In this document: in pieces, positions 6,365 through 7,139 of the stretch
How positions within the stretch are numbered: position 1 is the stretch's first letter
Layout of the letters: every line of letters starts with the position of its first letter
Source of the DNA: Bacilli bacterium
GTDB taxonomy: Bacteria > Bacillota_I > Bacilli_A > RF39 > UBA660
Reading direction: 5' to 3'
Length of the DNA stretch: 7,139 bases
Assembly: GCA_022793565.1 (NCBI GenBank)
Contig: JAAWDC010000046.1
Span: forward strand, 1-7,139
Position numbers and translations under genes: made by a program
Notes under the pieces: model-generated
The model's database searches: none
What the model saw: the letters and a program-made list of their open reading frames with translations, nothing else
What the model was told of the DNA's origin: nothing

Positions 6365-7139
6365 CTAAGAATCAATACGAGAGTCATTAAAACGAATATT
6401 TATACTACCTACACCACCATCGAGAGTAATAGTATTAGAGCCTTCTCCATACACACTATCAGATTTATATTCATGCCCATCAATTTTAATACTTCCAAGT
6501 CCTTTTTCTGCTTCAATTTTATAATCATCTTTAGTTCCAAATAATAGTAATTCAATCGCTCCAACACCACAGTCAATCTTACTATTTCCTGTAATAGTAG
6601 CCTCGATAGAGACTTTACCAACACCAGAATCTAAATCCAAATTACGCAATTTAGAAGAAGAAACCTCAATCATTCCTGCTCCACCGTCAATATCTGTATG
6701 GAAAAATTCTGATTTTCTAATGGTTAATAATCCTGCACCCTGGGATACATCCAAACGATTAGCTATAATTTCATCTATTTCAATTTTACCTGCACTAGAA
6801 TCAACCTTTAACTCAGAAAGCTGGACTGACCGAGGAACAGAAATTACAATTTTACCAGAAGAATGACTTCCCCAAAGCCAATTTTTTTTCTCTTTGATTT
6901 TTAATTTTCCATTAGTAAGAGTAGATGAAAACTTCTTACTAACATTACTAGCTTCTACTGAAAACTCATCGCCCGCTTGAACTATTATATTAGCATATGC
7001 CACATCCACATCTATTAAAACGACATCTTGATATGTCTTTTGAAAATTTTCACCAGAATTTCCATCTCCAAAAGTTGCAACAACTCCCAATGCCATTAAA
7101 ACAAAACTAAAAATGCTAACGATAAGAAGTGCTGCAAAC
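6365..7139 (-). CDS. DUF4097-like membrane-anchored beta-solenoid protein, 5' end cut by window edge
   Basis: The frame is open from the right edge to TAG at 6365, 258 codons. ATG 7096 is not the likely start: it has no ribosome binding site, and the codons upstream continue in frame as AALLIVSIFSFVL. Together with MALGVVATF this forms one N-terminal membrane helix or signal anchor. The rest is probably outside the cell. Counting from M at 7096, a beta-rich entry region (20-92) holds a VPRS turn, then a glycine ladder repeats: GK, GL, GM, GK and GA steps with the last glycine at 103, 122, 141, 160 and 179 (exactly 19 apart), then 201 and 230. Each step has the form (A/V/L)G-x-I-x-I. This is the pattern of DUF4097/DUF2154-type beta-strand repeat proteins. 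Their role is poorly known; many sit near envelope-stress or signalling genes. The true start, promoter and upstream partner are outside the window. Confidence 0.85.
   Translation of the reverse strand, partial: FAALLIVSIFSFVLMALGVVATFGDGNSGENFQKTYQDVVLIDVDVAYANIIVQAGDEFSVEASNVSKKFSSTLTNGKLKIKEKKNWLWGSHSSGKIVISVPRSVQLSELKVDSSAGKIEIDEIIANRLDVSQGAGLLTIRKSEFFHTDIDGGAGMIEVSSSKLRNLDLDSGVGKVSIEATITGNSKIDCGVGAIELLLFGTKDDYKIEAEKGLGSIKIDGHEYKSDSVYGEGSNTITLDGGVGSINIRFNDSRIDS

Noticed and set aside
6409..6624. 71-codon minus-strand frame
   Set aside because: It runs in another frame through the DUF4097 glycine ladder; its leucine and lysine-rich product reflects the repeated codons of the real gene.

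Overview
The window is AT-rich (about one third G+C by eye), has short intergenic gaps, and all eight genes I can support lie on the minus strand. Strong AGGAGG-type ribosome binding sites, TTG/GTG/ATG start candidates, tryptophan encoded by TGG and one TGA stop fit a low-GC Bacillota with the ordinary bacterial code. A gut Clostridia or Erysipelotrichia-like host is plausible, but that is inference from style and protein types, not proof.

In transcription order (high to low coordinates): (1) 7139-6365 is the 3' part of a membrane-anchored DUF4097 beta-solenoid protein, ending at a clear intrinsic terminator. (2) 6268-3011 is a tightly packed ABC exporter cassette: a DrrA/CcmA-type ATPase, then two different ABC-2 type permeases. 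The first junction is TAATG and the second is a 14-base overlap. (3) 2973-2767 is a 68-residue double glycine-zipper membrane protein with a GTG start, followed by a 10-TM EamA/DMT-type permease at 2705-1848. Both may be read from the ABC transcript, since no terminator separates them from it. (4) 1781-909 is a ferredoxin-less DUF362 protein with its own extended -10 promoter and an intrinsic terminator. (5) 802-1 is an SPL-like (COG1533) radical SAM protein running off the left edge, with an extended -10 promoter overlapped by a small inverted repeat.

The ATPase and the two permeases very probably form one heteromeric exporter: two nucleotide-binding subunits plus one copy of each permease is the simplest model. 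Its substrate cannot be told from the sequence. The most unusual object is the small protein: two predicted helices, each with five glycines at exact four-residue spacing, directly downstream of the exporter genes. Three starts need care. The DUF362 gene should start at ATG 1781, not TTG 1790. The DMT gene should probably start at ATG 2705, not TTG 2750. The DUF4097 frame is open past ATG 7096 to the window edge. I see no RNA genes, CRISPR arrays, insertion sequences, attachment sites or origins.
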